DNA of 26,577 bases from JAVVPO01 sp036655715 (GTDB taxonomy: Bacteria; Bacillota; Clostridia; Lachnospirales; Cellulosilyticaceae), in assembly GCA_036655715.1 (NCBI GenBank), contig JAVVPO010000028.1:1-26577 (forward strand), written 5' to 3'. The notes under the pieces were generated by a model. It did no database searches. It had not been told where the DNA came from and saw nothing but the letters and a program-made list of their open reading frames with translations. Positions 15,557 through 23,681 of this stretch are shown here, one piece after another. Position 1 is the first letter of the stretch, and each line of letters starts with the position of its first letter. The position numbers were made by a program, and so were the translations under genes.

Positions 15557-16617
15557 TATAGTTTACCCCCTTGCATTACTTTGATGAATTCGTCAAAAAT
15601 ATGTTCTGTGTCTGTTGGCCCTGGGCATGCTTCTGGATGGAACTGTACGCTATAGATGTTCTTTTCTTCAAAGTACATGCCTTCTACCGTTTGGTCATTT
15701 AAGTTAGTATGTGTTACTTTTGCACCTTCTGGAAGTGTCTCTACATAGTAGTTATGGTTTTGAGATGTAATGTATACTCTGTTACTAATAAAGTCTTTAA
15801 CAGGGTGGTTACATCCGTGGTGACCAAATTTAAGTTTCGCTGTATTACCGCCTAGTGCAAGAGATAATAACTGGTGTCCAAGACAGATTGCCGTAATAGG
15901 CTTTTTGCCTACGATGTTTTGAATCGTTTCTACTACTGTAGGTAAATCTTTTGGATCGGCAGGTCCATTGGATAGGAATACCCCATCAGGACTCACGGCT
16001 AAGATTTCCTCAGCTGATGTAAAGGCTGGGAATACTGTAAGCTTACAGCCTCTCTTATGGAATTCACGTATGATATTTTGTTTAATTCCGCAGTCAAGCA
16101 TCGCTACGTGGATATCCGCTCCATCTAATGTGTAAGCTTCTTTTGTTGTTACTTCTTCTACTGCCATTTGGTTGTTGAAGCTATCTATTTTAAGTTTGAT
16201 TTGACTTGGTGTGAGTTCACGAACAGCGATGATGCCTCTCATTGTTCCGTTATTTCTAAGTACTTTTGTAAGGGCTCTTGTATCAATCCCTTCAAGTCCT
16301 ATGATTTTTTGAGCTTTAAGGTAGCCATCTAGTGTAAGTTCACATCTAAAGTTATTTGGATAATCACTTTTTTCTCTTACAATAAAAGCTCTTACGTTAG
16401 CTTTAGAAGATTCCATATCATCTAAGTTAATACCGTAGTTTCCTACTAATGGATAAGTCATCACAACCATTTGTCCATAGTAGGATGGGTCTGTAAGAAT
16501 CTCTTGGTATCCAGTCATCCCCGTATTAAACACAACTTCACCTATTGTTTCTTTTAAGTATCCAAAAGCTTTACCTTCAAATACCATGCCATTTTCTAAT
16601 ATTAACTGTGCTTTCAT
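15556..16617 (-). CDS. carA: Carbamoyl-phosphate synthase small (glutaminase) subunit
   Basis: 353 residues. It hydrolyses glutamine and passes ammonia to CarB. The N-terminal CPSase domain (about 1-150) has LILENGMVFEGKAFGY, VVFNTGMTGYQEILTDPSY and GLEGIDTRALTK. The C-terminal class I amidotransferase (about 168-353) has DCGIKQNI, LSNGPADP, the nucleophile elbow ICLGHQLLSLALGG (Cys245), and QFHPEACPGP with the triad His327 and Glu329. It starts 1 nt after the pyrF stop and its stop shares one base with the carB start, so the two subunits are translationally coupled. Confidence 0.97.
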   Translation of the reverse strand: MKAQLILENGMVFEGKAFGYLKETIGEVVFNTGMTGYQEILTDPSYYGQMVVMTYPLVGNYGINLDDMESSKANVRAFIVREKSDYPNNFRCELTLDGYLKAQKIIGLEGIDTRALTKVLRNNGTMRGIIAVRELTPSQIKLKIDSFNNQMAVEEVTTKEAYTLDGADIHVAMLDCGIKQNIIREFHKRGCKLTVFPAFTSAEEILAVSPDGVFLSNGPADPKDLPTVVETIQNIVGKKPITAICLGHQLLSLALGGNTAKLKFGHHGCNHPVKDFISNRVYITSQNHNYYVETLPEGAKVTHTNLNDQTVEGMYFEEKNIYSVQFHPEACPGPTDTEHIFDEFIKVMQGGKL

Positions 16618-16618
16618 A

Positions 16619-17530
16619 TTAGTTCATCACCCCTTGTAAGTCATCTCTCATAGCGATTACTGCTTCTCTTGCTACTTTTGCAAAGTCTTTTTCATCTATA
16701 CCATCTTTTTGATAAGCTGCAATGATACCTCTTGATGAGTTAACGATGATCCCTCTTCCGTTTTCATCGAAGTAATCTCTAAGATCTTCCGCTTTTCCAC
16801 CTTGCGCACCATATCCTGGTACTAAGAAGAATGTATGTGGCATACGTTTTCTAAGTTCCATCCCTTGCTCTTTGCAAGTTGCTCCTACTACTGCACCGAT
16901 GCGGCTGTAGCCAAGCTCTCCCATTGTCTCTTGTCCCCATTTAGTTACAAGGTCAGCAGTGTAATCATACACTGGTGTGCCGTTTACTTCTAAGTCTTGA
17001 AGCTCTACACTACTCGGATTACTTGTTTTTACTAAGATGAATAACCCTCTATCAAACTCATTACACGCATTAATGAATGGCTCGATTCCATCATATCCCA
17101 TGTATGGGTTAAGCGTTACCGCATCTTCTTGCCAAAGGTCAAAGTGCTCTCCTTCGATTTCTGCTCCTGCAATGTGTCCTGCATAAGCTGCTGCAGTAGA
17201 TGCGATATCTCCGCGTTTAATATCTCCGATAACGATAAGGCCTTTTGATTTACAATATGCTATTGTTTCTACGTAAGCTCTTAATCCTTCAAGACCATAC
17301 TTTTCGTACATCGCAATTTGTGGTTTAACTGAAGGAATAAGGTCGTGAATTTCATCAACTATTGCCTTGTTGAATGTAAGGAACATTTCTGCTACCGCTT
17401 TTGGTGTTTTGCCATAAAGAGCAAGCATTTCTTCTTTAATAAAGTTTGGAATCATGCTATAGGTTGGGTCAAGTCCTACTACTGTTGGATTTTTTACCTC
17501 TTCAATTTTTCTAATTAATCTATCTATCAT
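16619..17530 (-). CDS. pyrF: Orotidine 5'-phosphate decarboxylase, type 2
   Basis: 303 residues. It converts OMP to UMP, the last step of the pathway. The length (about 300 rather than about 230) and sequence place it in the type 2 subfamily found in Clostridia and actinobacteria. Visible: VGLDPTYSMIPNFI near the N-terminus, VKPQIAMYEKYGLEG, the catalytic IGDIKRGDIASTA (Asp103, Lys105 and Asp108), TLNPYMGYDGIEPF, LVKTSNPSS and the phosphate-binding VPGYGAQGG and NSSRGII. An AAAGGAAG ribosome site precedes the start. The 55-nt gap to pyrC is the only real gap between genes of the operon and holds no extra structure I can see. Confidence 0.96.
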   Translation of the reverse strand: MIDRLIRKIEEVKNPTVVGLDPTYSMIPNFIKEEMLALYGKTPKAVAEMFLTFNKAIVDEIHDLIPSVKPQIAMYEKYGLEGLRAYVETIAYCKSKGLIVIGDIKRGDIASTAAAYAGHIAGAEIEGEHFDLWQEDAVTLNPYMGYDGIEPFINACNEFDRGLFILVKTSNPSSVELQDLEVNGTPVYDYTADLVTKWGQETMGELGYSRIGAVVGATCKEQGMELRKRMPHTFFLVPGYGAQGGKAEDLRDYFDENGRGIIVNSSRGIIAAYQKDGIDEKDFAKVAREAVIAMRDDLQGVMN

Positions 17531-17585
17531 GGCGATCTTCCTTTCTTCTTTTCACATCTTATCGTATTTTTATAATTTTTTTAGC

Positions 17586-18854
17586 TTAATTTCCAAAAAT
17601 CACTTTACCGTTTGCTACTGTATATTCTACAACACCTGATACTTTCATACCGTTAAATGGTGTATTCTTTCCTTTAGATACAAAATCTTTTGAGTCAATG
17701 ATATATTCTTTTTCTACATCTATGATTGTAATATCTGCTACTTTACCTACTTCTAAGCTTCCTTTATCTAAGCTAATAATCTTAGCTGGCTTGGCACTCA
17801 TTTTGTCAATCAGTTCCATTGGTGTTAGGATACCTGTTTTAACTAAATGTGTGTAGCTCAGTGCAAAACTTGTTTCAAGTCCTACGATACCAAATGGTGC
17901 TTTATCGATTTCCACATTTTTCTCATCATAGTGATGTGGTGCATGATCTGTTGCGATAACATCGATGATACCTTCTTTAAGAGCCATTTTCATAGCTTCT
18001 ACATCTGATACTGTGCGAAGTGGTGGACTCATTTTCTTGTTGGCATCATAATCTCCTAAGATACTATCATCTAAGATGAAGTAGTGAGGTGCTGTTTCTG
18101 CTGTTAATTGTACCCCTAAGTCTTTGAAAGTTTTGATTAGTTCTATACTTCCTTTAGTACTCATGTGAGATAAGTGAAGTTTACACCCTGTGTAGCGTGC
18201 TAAGATAGCATCTCTTGCTACAATGATTTCCTCTGACTCACGGCCAATTCCTTTGATACCAAAGAGCTGTGCATTCTCACCTGCATTCATTGTACCACCT
18301 GCTAGTGCGTGATCTTCTGTATGTGAGAAGATTGGTAGTCCAAATGGTTTGGCATACAGCATTGCCTTTTTCATAAGTCCCGAATCCATAACTGTTTTAC
18401 CATCTTCACTGATTGCGCAGATGCCGTGTTCTGCCATCTTACCTATGTCTGCTAAGTTCTCACCTTTTTGCCCTTGTGTAATTGCACCTACTGGTAATAC
18501 ATTTACCCCATTAGCTTTTGCTGCCATGGCGTTGATGTATTCTACCACACATTCATTATCTACTACTGGTTTTGTATTTGGCATACAGCATACTGTTGTA
18601 AATCCGCCTCTTGCTGCCGCGTTGCAGCCTGTCTCGATAGACTCTTTATGTTCAAATCCTGGTGATCTAAAGTGTACGTGTAAGTCGATAAGTCCTGGTA
18701 CAACCCATTTACCTGTTGCATCAATCACCTGATCTGCTATTTTACTTACCTCACCCATTTCTATAATCTTGCCATCTTCTATTAATAAATCCATTACTTC
18801 TTCTATACCAGTATTGGGATTAATCACTAAACCATTTTTTATACAAAGTTTCAT
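17586..18854 (-). CDS. pyrC: Dihydroorotase (class I)
   Basis: 422 residues, amidohydrolase family. It cyclises carbamoyl-aspartate to dihydroorotate. The metal-binding HVHFRSPGFEHKE has His59 and His61 (family form HVHLR-PG; the usual acidic residue after Arg is Ser here, a mild variation). Others: FTTVCCMPNTKPV, the SEDGKTV segment, SHTEDHAL, LHLSHMSTKGS, and the C-terminal IATDHAPHHYDEK with the conserved Asp. Its ATG shares one base with the pyrB stop (TAATG), so the two are coupled as in many Gram-positive pyr operons. With a complete set of metal ligands it should be an active enzyme, not a PyrC' partner protein. Confidence 0.96.
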   Translation of the reverse strand: MKLCIKNGLVINPNTGIEEVMDLLIEDGKIIEMGEVSKIADQVIDATGKWVVPGLIDLHVHFRSPGFEHKESIETGCNAAARGGFTTVCCMPNTKPVVDNECVVEYINAMAAKANGVNVLPVGAITQGQKGENLADIGKMAEHGICAISEDGKTVMDSGLMKKAMLYAKPFGLPIFSHTEDHALAGGTMNAGENAQLFGIKGIGRESEEIIVARDAILARYTGCKLHLSHMSTKGSIELIKTFKDLGVQLTAETAPHYFILDDSILGDYDANKKMSPPLRTVSDVEAMKMALKEGIIDVIATDHAPHHYDEKNVEIDKAPFGIVGLETSFALSYTHLVKTGILTPMELIDKMSAKPAKIISLDKGSLEVGKVADITIIDVEKEYIIDSKDFVSKGKNTPFNGMKVSGVVEYTVANGKVIFGN

Positions 18855-19777
18855 TATTTTGTTCTCCTCTCATTTAAAAGTGCTAAAATCGCCATTCTTA
18901 CGGCTACTCCATTAGTTACCTGTTCATCTATTACACTTACTTTACTGTCTAGTAATTCTGGCATAAGTTCTACGCCACGATTCACTGGTGCTGGATGCAT
19001 AAGTATCGCATCTGGTGCTGCATAAGCAAACATTTCTTCGCCTATTCCATAAATCTGACTGTATTCTCTTAGATTTGGGAATAAACCACCTTTTTGTCTT
19101 TCCATTTGTATTCTAAGCCCCATGACTACATCGGCTCCTGTTACCGCTTCTTTTATATTGTGTGTTACTTTCGCTCCTAGTACTTCCATACTTTTTGCTG
19201 CAAGTGTTCCTGAACCTGCAAGTGTCACTTTCGCCCCAAGCTTAGTCAGACCAAATATATTTGATCTAGCTACTCTACTATGAGTAATATCTCCTACAAT
19301 CGTTACATTTAAATCTTTAAAGCTTCCTTTTTTATCAAGGATTGTATACAAATCAAGTAGTGCTTGTGTTGGATGCTCATTGGCTCCATCCCCTGCATTG
19401 ATAACAGAAGCCTTTACATTCTTACCAAGTAAGTGAGCAGCTCCGCTCATACCATGTCGCATTACCATAAAGTCTATCCCCATACGGTCAATGGTTACAC
19501 CTGTATCAACTAAAGTTTCTCCTTTTTGAACGCTACTTGTTGCTACACCAAGATCTGTGACATGCGCACCTTGATATAAGCCTGCCATGTTAAAAGAAAT
19601 TTTTGTACGTGTGCTATTCTCGTAAAATAAAGTAATAAGACTTTTATCTTTTAGCGTGTCTTCTCTTAAAGAAGCATCCCCTATCTTGGCTTTCATTTCT
19701 TTAGCGAGTTCTAAGATACTCATGATTTCACTTACTTCTAAATCTCTAATTCCTAATAAATCTTTACTTTTCAGCAT
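18854..19777 (-). CDS. pyrB: Aspartate carbamoyltransferase, catalytic subunit
   Basis: 307 residues from the ATG at 19777, chosen because AAGGATGGTG lies just upstream and the protein then starts MLKSKDLLGI as relatives do; a longer frame back to 19813 would run into the terminator. It joins carbamoyl phosphate and aspartate, the first committed step. The carbamoyl-phosphate loop FYENSTRTKISF has the STRT motif at 55-58; HPTQALLDLYTI, VTIVGDITHSRVARSN and HPAPVNRGVEL follow. No pyrI regulatory subunit is present, as in Bacillus-type enzymes, so control is at the RNA level. It is the first structural gene of the operon. Confidence 0.97.
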   Translation of the reverse strand: MLKSKDLLGIRDLEVSEIMSILELAKEMKAKIGDASLREDTLKDKSLITLFYENSTRTKISFNMAGLYQGAHVTDLGVATSSVQKGETLVDTGVTIDRMGIDFMVMRHGMSGAAHLLGKNVKASVINAGDGANEHPTQALLDLYTILDKKGSFKDLNVTIVGDITHSRVARSNIFGLTKLGAKVTLAGSGTLAAKSMEVLGAKVTHNIKEAVTGADVVMGLRIQMERQKGGLFPNLREYSQIYGIGEEMFAYAAPDAILMHPAPVNRGVELMPELLDSKVSVIDEQVTNGVAVRMAILALLNERRTK

Positions 19778-19793
19778 ATCACACCATCCTTTT

Positions 19794-19844
19794 TTGATAA
19801 AAATAAAAGGCAATAAAAGGGACTAATTCCCTTCTATTGCCTTT
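19794..19844 (-). terminator. Attenuator terminator in the pyr leader
   Basis: On the minus strand a 17-bp stem (19844-19828 with 19822-19806, one G-U wobble) closes a 5-nt loop, then comes a U-rich tail (TTTATTTTTATC). It ends 17 nt before the pyrB start, the normal place for a pyr operon attenuator. Its 5' arm can instead pair with the upstream leader segment 20036-20048. The UAG stop of the leader ORF occupies loop positions 19823-19825. Confidence 0.9.
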
Positions 19845-20002
19845 AAACGTTTACGCATGTTTAGTAGAACTCTAATAACCTTTCTAAATGTAATGAAAGA
19901 TAGAGTAGCATATTCCGTGTTACTTCCACTTATGTTATTAAGTTCGCTATATGTATATAAATTCTGCTTTTGTATTATATTAGCTTGTAATTTATTTGTC
20001 AT
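19823..20002 (-). CDS. 59-residue leader peptide ORF inside the pyr attenuator
   Basis: An open frame of 60 codons begins MTNKLQANIIQKQNLYTY at ATG 20000-20002, eight nt after an AAAAAGGAG ribosome site, passes SELNNISGSNTEYATLSF, and ends KVIRVLLNMRKRLKAIEGN in a basic tail. It sits between the PyrR hairpin and the terminator. Its last six codons form the 5' arm of the terminator and its UAG lies in the loop. A ribosome reaching the end would cover the arm and prevent the hairpin, as with the PyrL leader peptide of E. coli pyrBI. A chance 60-codon frame with a good ribosome site exactly filling the gap is possible but not likely. The peptide may have no function of its own or may be a small regulator; no family is recognised. 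No signal peptide. Confidence 0.6.
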   Translation of the reverse strand: MTNKLQANIIQKQNLYTYSELNNISGSNTEYATLSFITFRKVIRVLLNMRKRLKAIEGN

Positions 20003-20012
20003 ATTCCTATCT

Positions 20013-20048
20013 CCTTTTTGGCCTCACAGGACCAAGTTTAAAGGCAAT
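20013..20048 (-). promoter_or_regulatory. PyrR-binding RNA hairpin (anti-antiterminator) and antiterminator 5' arm
   Basis: The minus-strand RNA has CCUUU (20044-20040), an AAAC internal bulge, UUGG, a loop UCCUGUGAGG, CCAA and AAAGG (20017-20013). The loop with flanks fits the PyrR consensus ARUCCNGNGAGGYU at the core UCCNGNGAGGY, and the lower stem, one-sided purine bulge and upper stem match the known PyrR site. The segment ATTGCCTTTAAAC (20048-20036) is an exact complement of the terminator 5' arm. UMP-bound PyrR would therefore hold this segment and favour termination. The 3' AAAGG is also the ribosome site of the leader ORF. Confidence 0.88.
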
Positions 20049-20069
20049 CATTATTCAGTTCTGCTACCT

Positions 20070-20098
20070 ATAGTACCATAGTTAAATATTGGTGTCAA
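20070..20098 (-). promoter_or_regulatory. Vegetative promoter of the pyr operon
   Basis: TTGACA (20098-20093) is a perfect -35; a 17-bp spacer leads to TACTAT (20075-20070) as -10. Transcription would start near 20063, about 15 nt before the antiterminator arm and about 60 nt before the leader ORF. Confidence 0.88.
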
Positions 20099-20123
20099 CT
20101 GATGTTTTAACAAATATTTCTTT

Positions 20124-20570
20124 CTATAATTCTAATACATAATGAGTGTTTGTCTCCTTGATTAGGCTAAAGCCTAAACGCTCATAAAGTCTCTTAGCAT
20201 CCCTGTTAATTTTAAAGCACCCAATGCCTACATGTTTCCCTTTTTCTGTGTATTCATCGATGATATCTTGTAAAATCTGAGTACCAATGCCCTTTCTTTG
20301 ATACTCTGGTAGTATTTCCAGTTCTACTACATCTATACGCTGTGCAAGTTCATTAAGTTCTAAAACACCTATTTCTTTATCTTCATAGGTAATGATGAGT
20401 TGAGTTTCTAATCCAAAACTTTCTTCCAAGTATTTTGTCTGCACCGCTTCATCCCATCCCCAAACTAACTCTATGTGCGGTTTAAGTGTTGTCGTCTTAA
20501 CATGATAAATAAAATTGTAGTCCTGATGTGTGACTTCTCTTAGCTCATATGTACCACTTGCTAATACCAT
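20124..20570 (-). CDS. GNAT family N-acetyltransferase
   Basis: 148 residues from ATG 20570, which has GGGGGAGG eight nt upstream; an ATG at 20591 would place that site inside the gene. The GNAT fold is shown by the acetyl-CoA binding loop ILPEYQRKGIGTQILQDII (QRKGIG at 91-96), the preceding strand DVVELEI, and the C-terminal NRDAKRLYERLGFSLIKET with the Tyr of motif B. The N-terminal part (TYELREVTHQDYNFIYHVKT; HIELVWGWDEAVQTKYL) resembles a subgroup of small stand-alone acetyltransferases of unknown substrate. It lies upstream of the pyr promoter on the same strand with no clear terminator between, so some read-through into the pyr leader is possible. Confidence 0.85.
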   Translation of the reverse strand: MVLASGTYELREVTHQDYNFIYHVKTTTLKPHIELVWGWDEAVQTKYLEESFGLETQLIITYEDKEIGVLELNELAQRIDVVELEILPEYQRKGIGTQILQDIIDEYTEKGKHVGIGCFKINRDAKRLYERLGFSLIKETNTHYVLEL

Positions 20571-20591
20571 TTTATTCCTCCCCCTATGCAA

Positions 20592-20956
20592 ATCTTACTC
20601 TACTCAACTTTTAATGCTCTATTTATACTGTATTTTAATTTTACATAATTTAGTGGGTTTTTAAAAGACTTATAGTTATTTTTGTTAAAGCAAAATAATT
20701 CTAAATTTAATATTTATTCTTTCTAACTCTTTATTTTATTTCTACTCGTTCAAAAACTATATACACTCTGTACATAGCCATTAACATACTAATAAATATT
20801 ACTGTTAGCATATAGTCGTATTGATAGTATCAAAAATCCTATTAGTGGCACTATTTCTGCCAAATCTATTAAGGAAATCATCCAAGATGATATGGATTTA
20901 TCGCCTAACCGAACACACATCTGCGGAAAGAGAATATCCTTTGCGGTAGGCGTTAT
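20592..20956. other. Intergenic region with a GC-rich hairpin and an unassigned plus-strand frame
   Basis: The left 200 bases are AT-rich promoter-like DNA for the acetyltransferase gene. From 20796 a plus-strand frame stays open without an ATG until 20892 (DSIKNPISGTISAKSIKEI; MDLSPNRTHICGKRIS); no protein family is recognised and no ribosome site is seen. Within it CGCCTAACCG (20902-20911) pairs with CGGTAGGCG (20944-20952) with one bulged base. This block is richer in GC than its surroundings and directly precedes the next terminator. It may be a small RNA, a gene remnant or a short repeat element. Confidence 0.4.
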
Positions 20957-21008
20957 AAAAAAAGACTGTTACGCCTCTAACCTCAATGGGTTCATTGTGC
21001 AACAGTCT
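20957..21008 (-). terminator. Terminator after the ABC permease gene
   Basis: On the minus strand AGACTGTT (21008-21001) pairs with AACAGTCT (20971-20964); the loop holds a small AACC/GGTT hairpin, and seven Us follow. It starts about 28 nt after the permease stop codon. It could also work weakly on the plus strand. Confidence 0.8.
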
Positions 21009-21035
21009 CTTTTCTATTACTTTTATTTTTATATG

Positions 21036-23681
21036 CTATTGTATTTCATCTTTAATCACATCAATAATCGTTTCTCTCATAATCTTTCTTGAGAGTAAAT
21101 AAGATAGGGTAAATATCACACCTGATAATACTGCCGCCCCTATTAAGAAGAATCCATATGGCAATATACTAAAAATGTTTGTCCAGCTAAATTTTGACAT
21201 ATACAACATGAATAGTCCAAACCCAATAAGGATGGGTACACTATACACAATCGGTTTAACACTATAAAAGACACTTTCTAATAAGAGGATTTTCTCTATC
21301 CCCTTTGGCCCAATCCCTATACTTTTTAACATAGCAAACTCTCTTCTACGCATATTGATTTGATTACTCAAAGTACTATAAATATTGACTATACCTATTA
21401 AAGTAATAAAGCCTATACCTGCCCCTGCTATTCCCATCATCAGCTGGGTCGTTTTTTGTTGCCCTTCCCTAGCAGAAATTTTATCCCACATTCTAAAGTT
21501 AGCCTTATCTTTGTGTCTTGCATAAATCTCTTCTATTTGCACCTTCACTTCTGGTATATCTTCCTCTGCCATTTCTAGGTAACTAATATCTCTGTTATAT
21601 CTTTGCTGATTGTACTCTGTCAAATTCACTATCAGTTTTTCAGAGATAGATTCTGGCACGATAAGTATTGTACGATAATAATCATAATATCTACCATGGT
21701 CAATGATTTGGTCTGTCACATAGCCAATTTCTACATCAAATACATAAGGCTCTTTTGCCTTATCTTGCATGCCTAGATCTTCGCTAACGGTAATGTTATC
21801 TCCCGCTTGCCAATTAAATAAAGGGACACTTTCTTGTTCTTCTCTTACAGCTCTATCATTATAAGTAGCCTGGTTATAAAGTACAGCTTTAACGCCTTCT
21901 GCTCCATAAAACTCAGCTGCATTTGCCCCTATCTTTTCACAATAGACATTAAAGGACTCATCATCAATGGCAAGTATCTCTGTGATAAAATCATATTGCC
22001 CCTCTACTAAGGGTGTTTCTTTCTCTAAGTAGGCTACACCTTTTTCTCTAAGTTCCTCTGATAATGCTTCAGGCATTACCTTGGTATGTCCATAGATATT
22101 TCCCTTACCTCTTTGGACCCTTTCTACTTGCTCTATAGCTCTTACTTCCCTATCCAAACGTTCAAACTCTTCTTGCCCTACCTCACTTAAATAAAGTTTC
22201 ATGCCATAGCCTATAGCCGGGCTGTCACTTTCAGATAGCTCCCATATATTTAAATAGATCATCCCACCCATTAAAATAACAAAACTTAAAGTAAGGGAGA
22301 TATAAGCCGCTCTAAATCCTTTTCTATGTGCTCGGTTAGACCTTAAGGCCAAAGTCCCTTCATACCCTACTACCTTACCTATCCACCTTGCAAACCACGT
22401 CTCTTTAAGTCTTTCTATCTTATAATCCCCTTGCTTGATCGCCACAATAGGTGAGAGTTTAGCTACTTTTCTTGCTGGGAAATAAGCTGAGACAAGCACT
22501 ACACCCAAAGTCATTAAAATAATGATTGCCACACAAGCTCCTGAGATATAGACCTCTACATGAGCCGTATCCATTTCCAATACTTTATAGGTTTCATTAA
22601 GATAATTAAACACTAGCTTTGCAATCCCATACCCACCTAAAAGTCCAAGCGGTATACTGATAGTACTCAGTAGCACCCCTTCAAATAAAATCGAATGTCT
22701 AATCTGCTTTGGCGTCGCCCCAATACTCTTAAGTAACCCTAGATATTTCACACGGGACGCGGCAGAAACAGCAAACGTATGATAAATAATTGTTACAAAG
22801 AAACTCATAATAGCTAGCGCCGCTACGACATAAACTATCATCATGCTCATAAACTGATCTGTTACAATTTCCTCAAATACACCATAGCAATTTAGCAAAT
22901 AACTATTGTATCTTACAGGGTATCGTCCTTCCGCATCGCTAGTCATCCCTATACTTTCTGCTATCCTAGGTATAAGCTCATAAGTTTTTCTCACATTCTT
23001 AAACTGCATATTCACAATATAAGTTTTATTCTCACGTAGTTCATCCGAGTAGCCCATACTGATATAAGAAGGAACGTTGCTATACTCATAAGAAGCATCT
23101 AATACTCCTACAATCGTATAGATTTTATCCGCCATTAAGATTTCAAAAGTTTCACCCTCTATCAAACCATCCCTTACATCAATGACTGACTCTTTCATCA
23201 TGCGATTGCCTTCATCTACCACTAGCTGGCTACCTATTTGATAGGTTGGATTATCTGTGAAGAAGTCCGCAGATATAGCTATTTCATCTTCTTTCTCAGG
23301 GAGTCTACCTGAGATGGCCATCGCTTCCCAGCCCATATCATTTCTATAATTCTTATCCAAATCAATGTGAGCAAAGTAAGGTCTTCCCTCTGACTTTTCA
23401 GGTCTAAGGGCATAGAAGTTTGTCTTAATAAAAGTCTTTGCTACTTCTGGATTTTCTTTGATATAGTGAGCTTGCTTGGCCGAAATATCTACAGCCATGG
23501 CGCCATGCCACTCCCCCTCACCTTCAATGGCTAAAGTAATATTGCTTTGATTGTAGGAGTAGGCACAAAACACAAGTGCTGAAATAAATAAGGTGGCTAT
23601 AAAAATAGCAAAACAAGTAAAAAAAGCATGACGTTTGTTACGCCTCAGATGTGTTAAGGTAAATCGGCTCATAATATGCAT
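21036..23681 (-). CDS. ABC transporter permease with two FtsX domains
   Basis: 881 residues with about eight membrane segments in two units. Unit 1: TM about 18-42, an extracellular domain about 43-275, then three TMs (about 275-410) with the FtsX signature RVKYLGLLKSIGATPKQIRHSILFEGVLL. Unit 2: TM about 455-477, an extracellular domain about 478-755, then three TMs with RRREFAMLKSIGIGPKGIEKILLLESVFYS. This is the LolCDE/MacB-like mechanotransmission type rather than the ten-TM BceB type, though it sits in a similar two-component setting. Likely jobs are removing or sensing membrane-active peptides, or lipoprotein/lipid handling at the cell surface. The start ATG shares one base with the ATPase stop (TAATG) and has GAGGTGA as ribosome site. 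A terminator follows. Confidence 0.88.
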   Translation of the reverse strand: MHIMSRFTLTHLRRNKRHAFFTCFAIFIATLFISALVFCAYSYNQSNITLAIEGEGEWHGAMAVDISAKQAHYIKENPEVAKTFIKTNFYALRPEKSEGRPYFAHIDLDKNYRNDMGWEAMAISGRLPEKEDEIAISADFFTDNPTYQIGSQLVVDEGNRMMKESVIDVRDGLIEGETFEILMADKIYTIVGVLDASYEYSNVPSYISMGYSDELRENKTYIVNMQFKNVRKTYELIPRIAESIGMTSDAEGRYPVRYNSYLLNCYGVFEEIVTDQFMSMMIVYVVAALAIMSFFVTIIYHTFAVSAASRVKYLGLLKSIGATPKQIRHSILFEGVLLSTISIPLGLLGGYGIAKLVFNYLNETYKVLEMDTAHVEVYISGACVAIIILMTLGVVLVSAYFPARKVAKLSPIVAIKQGDYKIERLKETWFARWIGKVVGYEGTLALRSNRAHRKGFRAAYISLTLSFVILMGGMIYLNIWELSESDSPAIGYGMKLYLSEVGQEEFERLDREVRAIEQVERVQRGKGNIYGHTKVMPEALSEELREKGVAYLEKETPLVEGQYDFITEILAIDDESFNVYCEKIGANAAEFYGAEGVKAVLYNQATYNDRAVREEQESVPLFNWQAGDNITVSEDLGMQDKAKEPYVFDVEIGYVTDQIIDHGRYYDYYRTILIVPESISEKLIVNLTEYNQQRYNRDISYLEMAEEDIPEVKVQIEEIYARHKDKANFRMWDKISAREGQQKTTQLMMGIAGAGIGFITLIGIVNIYSTLSNQINMRRREFAMLKSIGIGPKGIEKILLLESVFYSVKPIVYSVPILIGFGLFMLYMSKFSWTNIFSILPYGFFLIGAAVLSGVIFTLSYLLSRKIMRETIIDVIKDEIQ

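Noticed and set aside
18349..18732. Plus-strand frame of 127 codons inside pyrC
   Set aside because: Antisense of conserved pyrC motifs, with no ribosome site or family match.
19857..20081. Plus-strand frame of 74 codons across the pyr leader
   Set aside because: It runs opposite to the promoter, PyrR hairpin and terminator, has no ribosome site, and is explained as the antisense of the structured leader and leader ORF.
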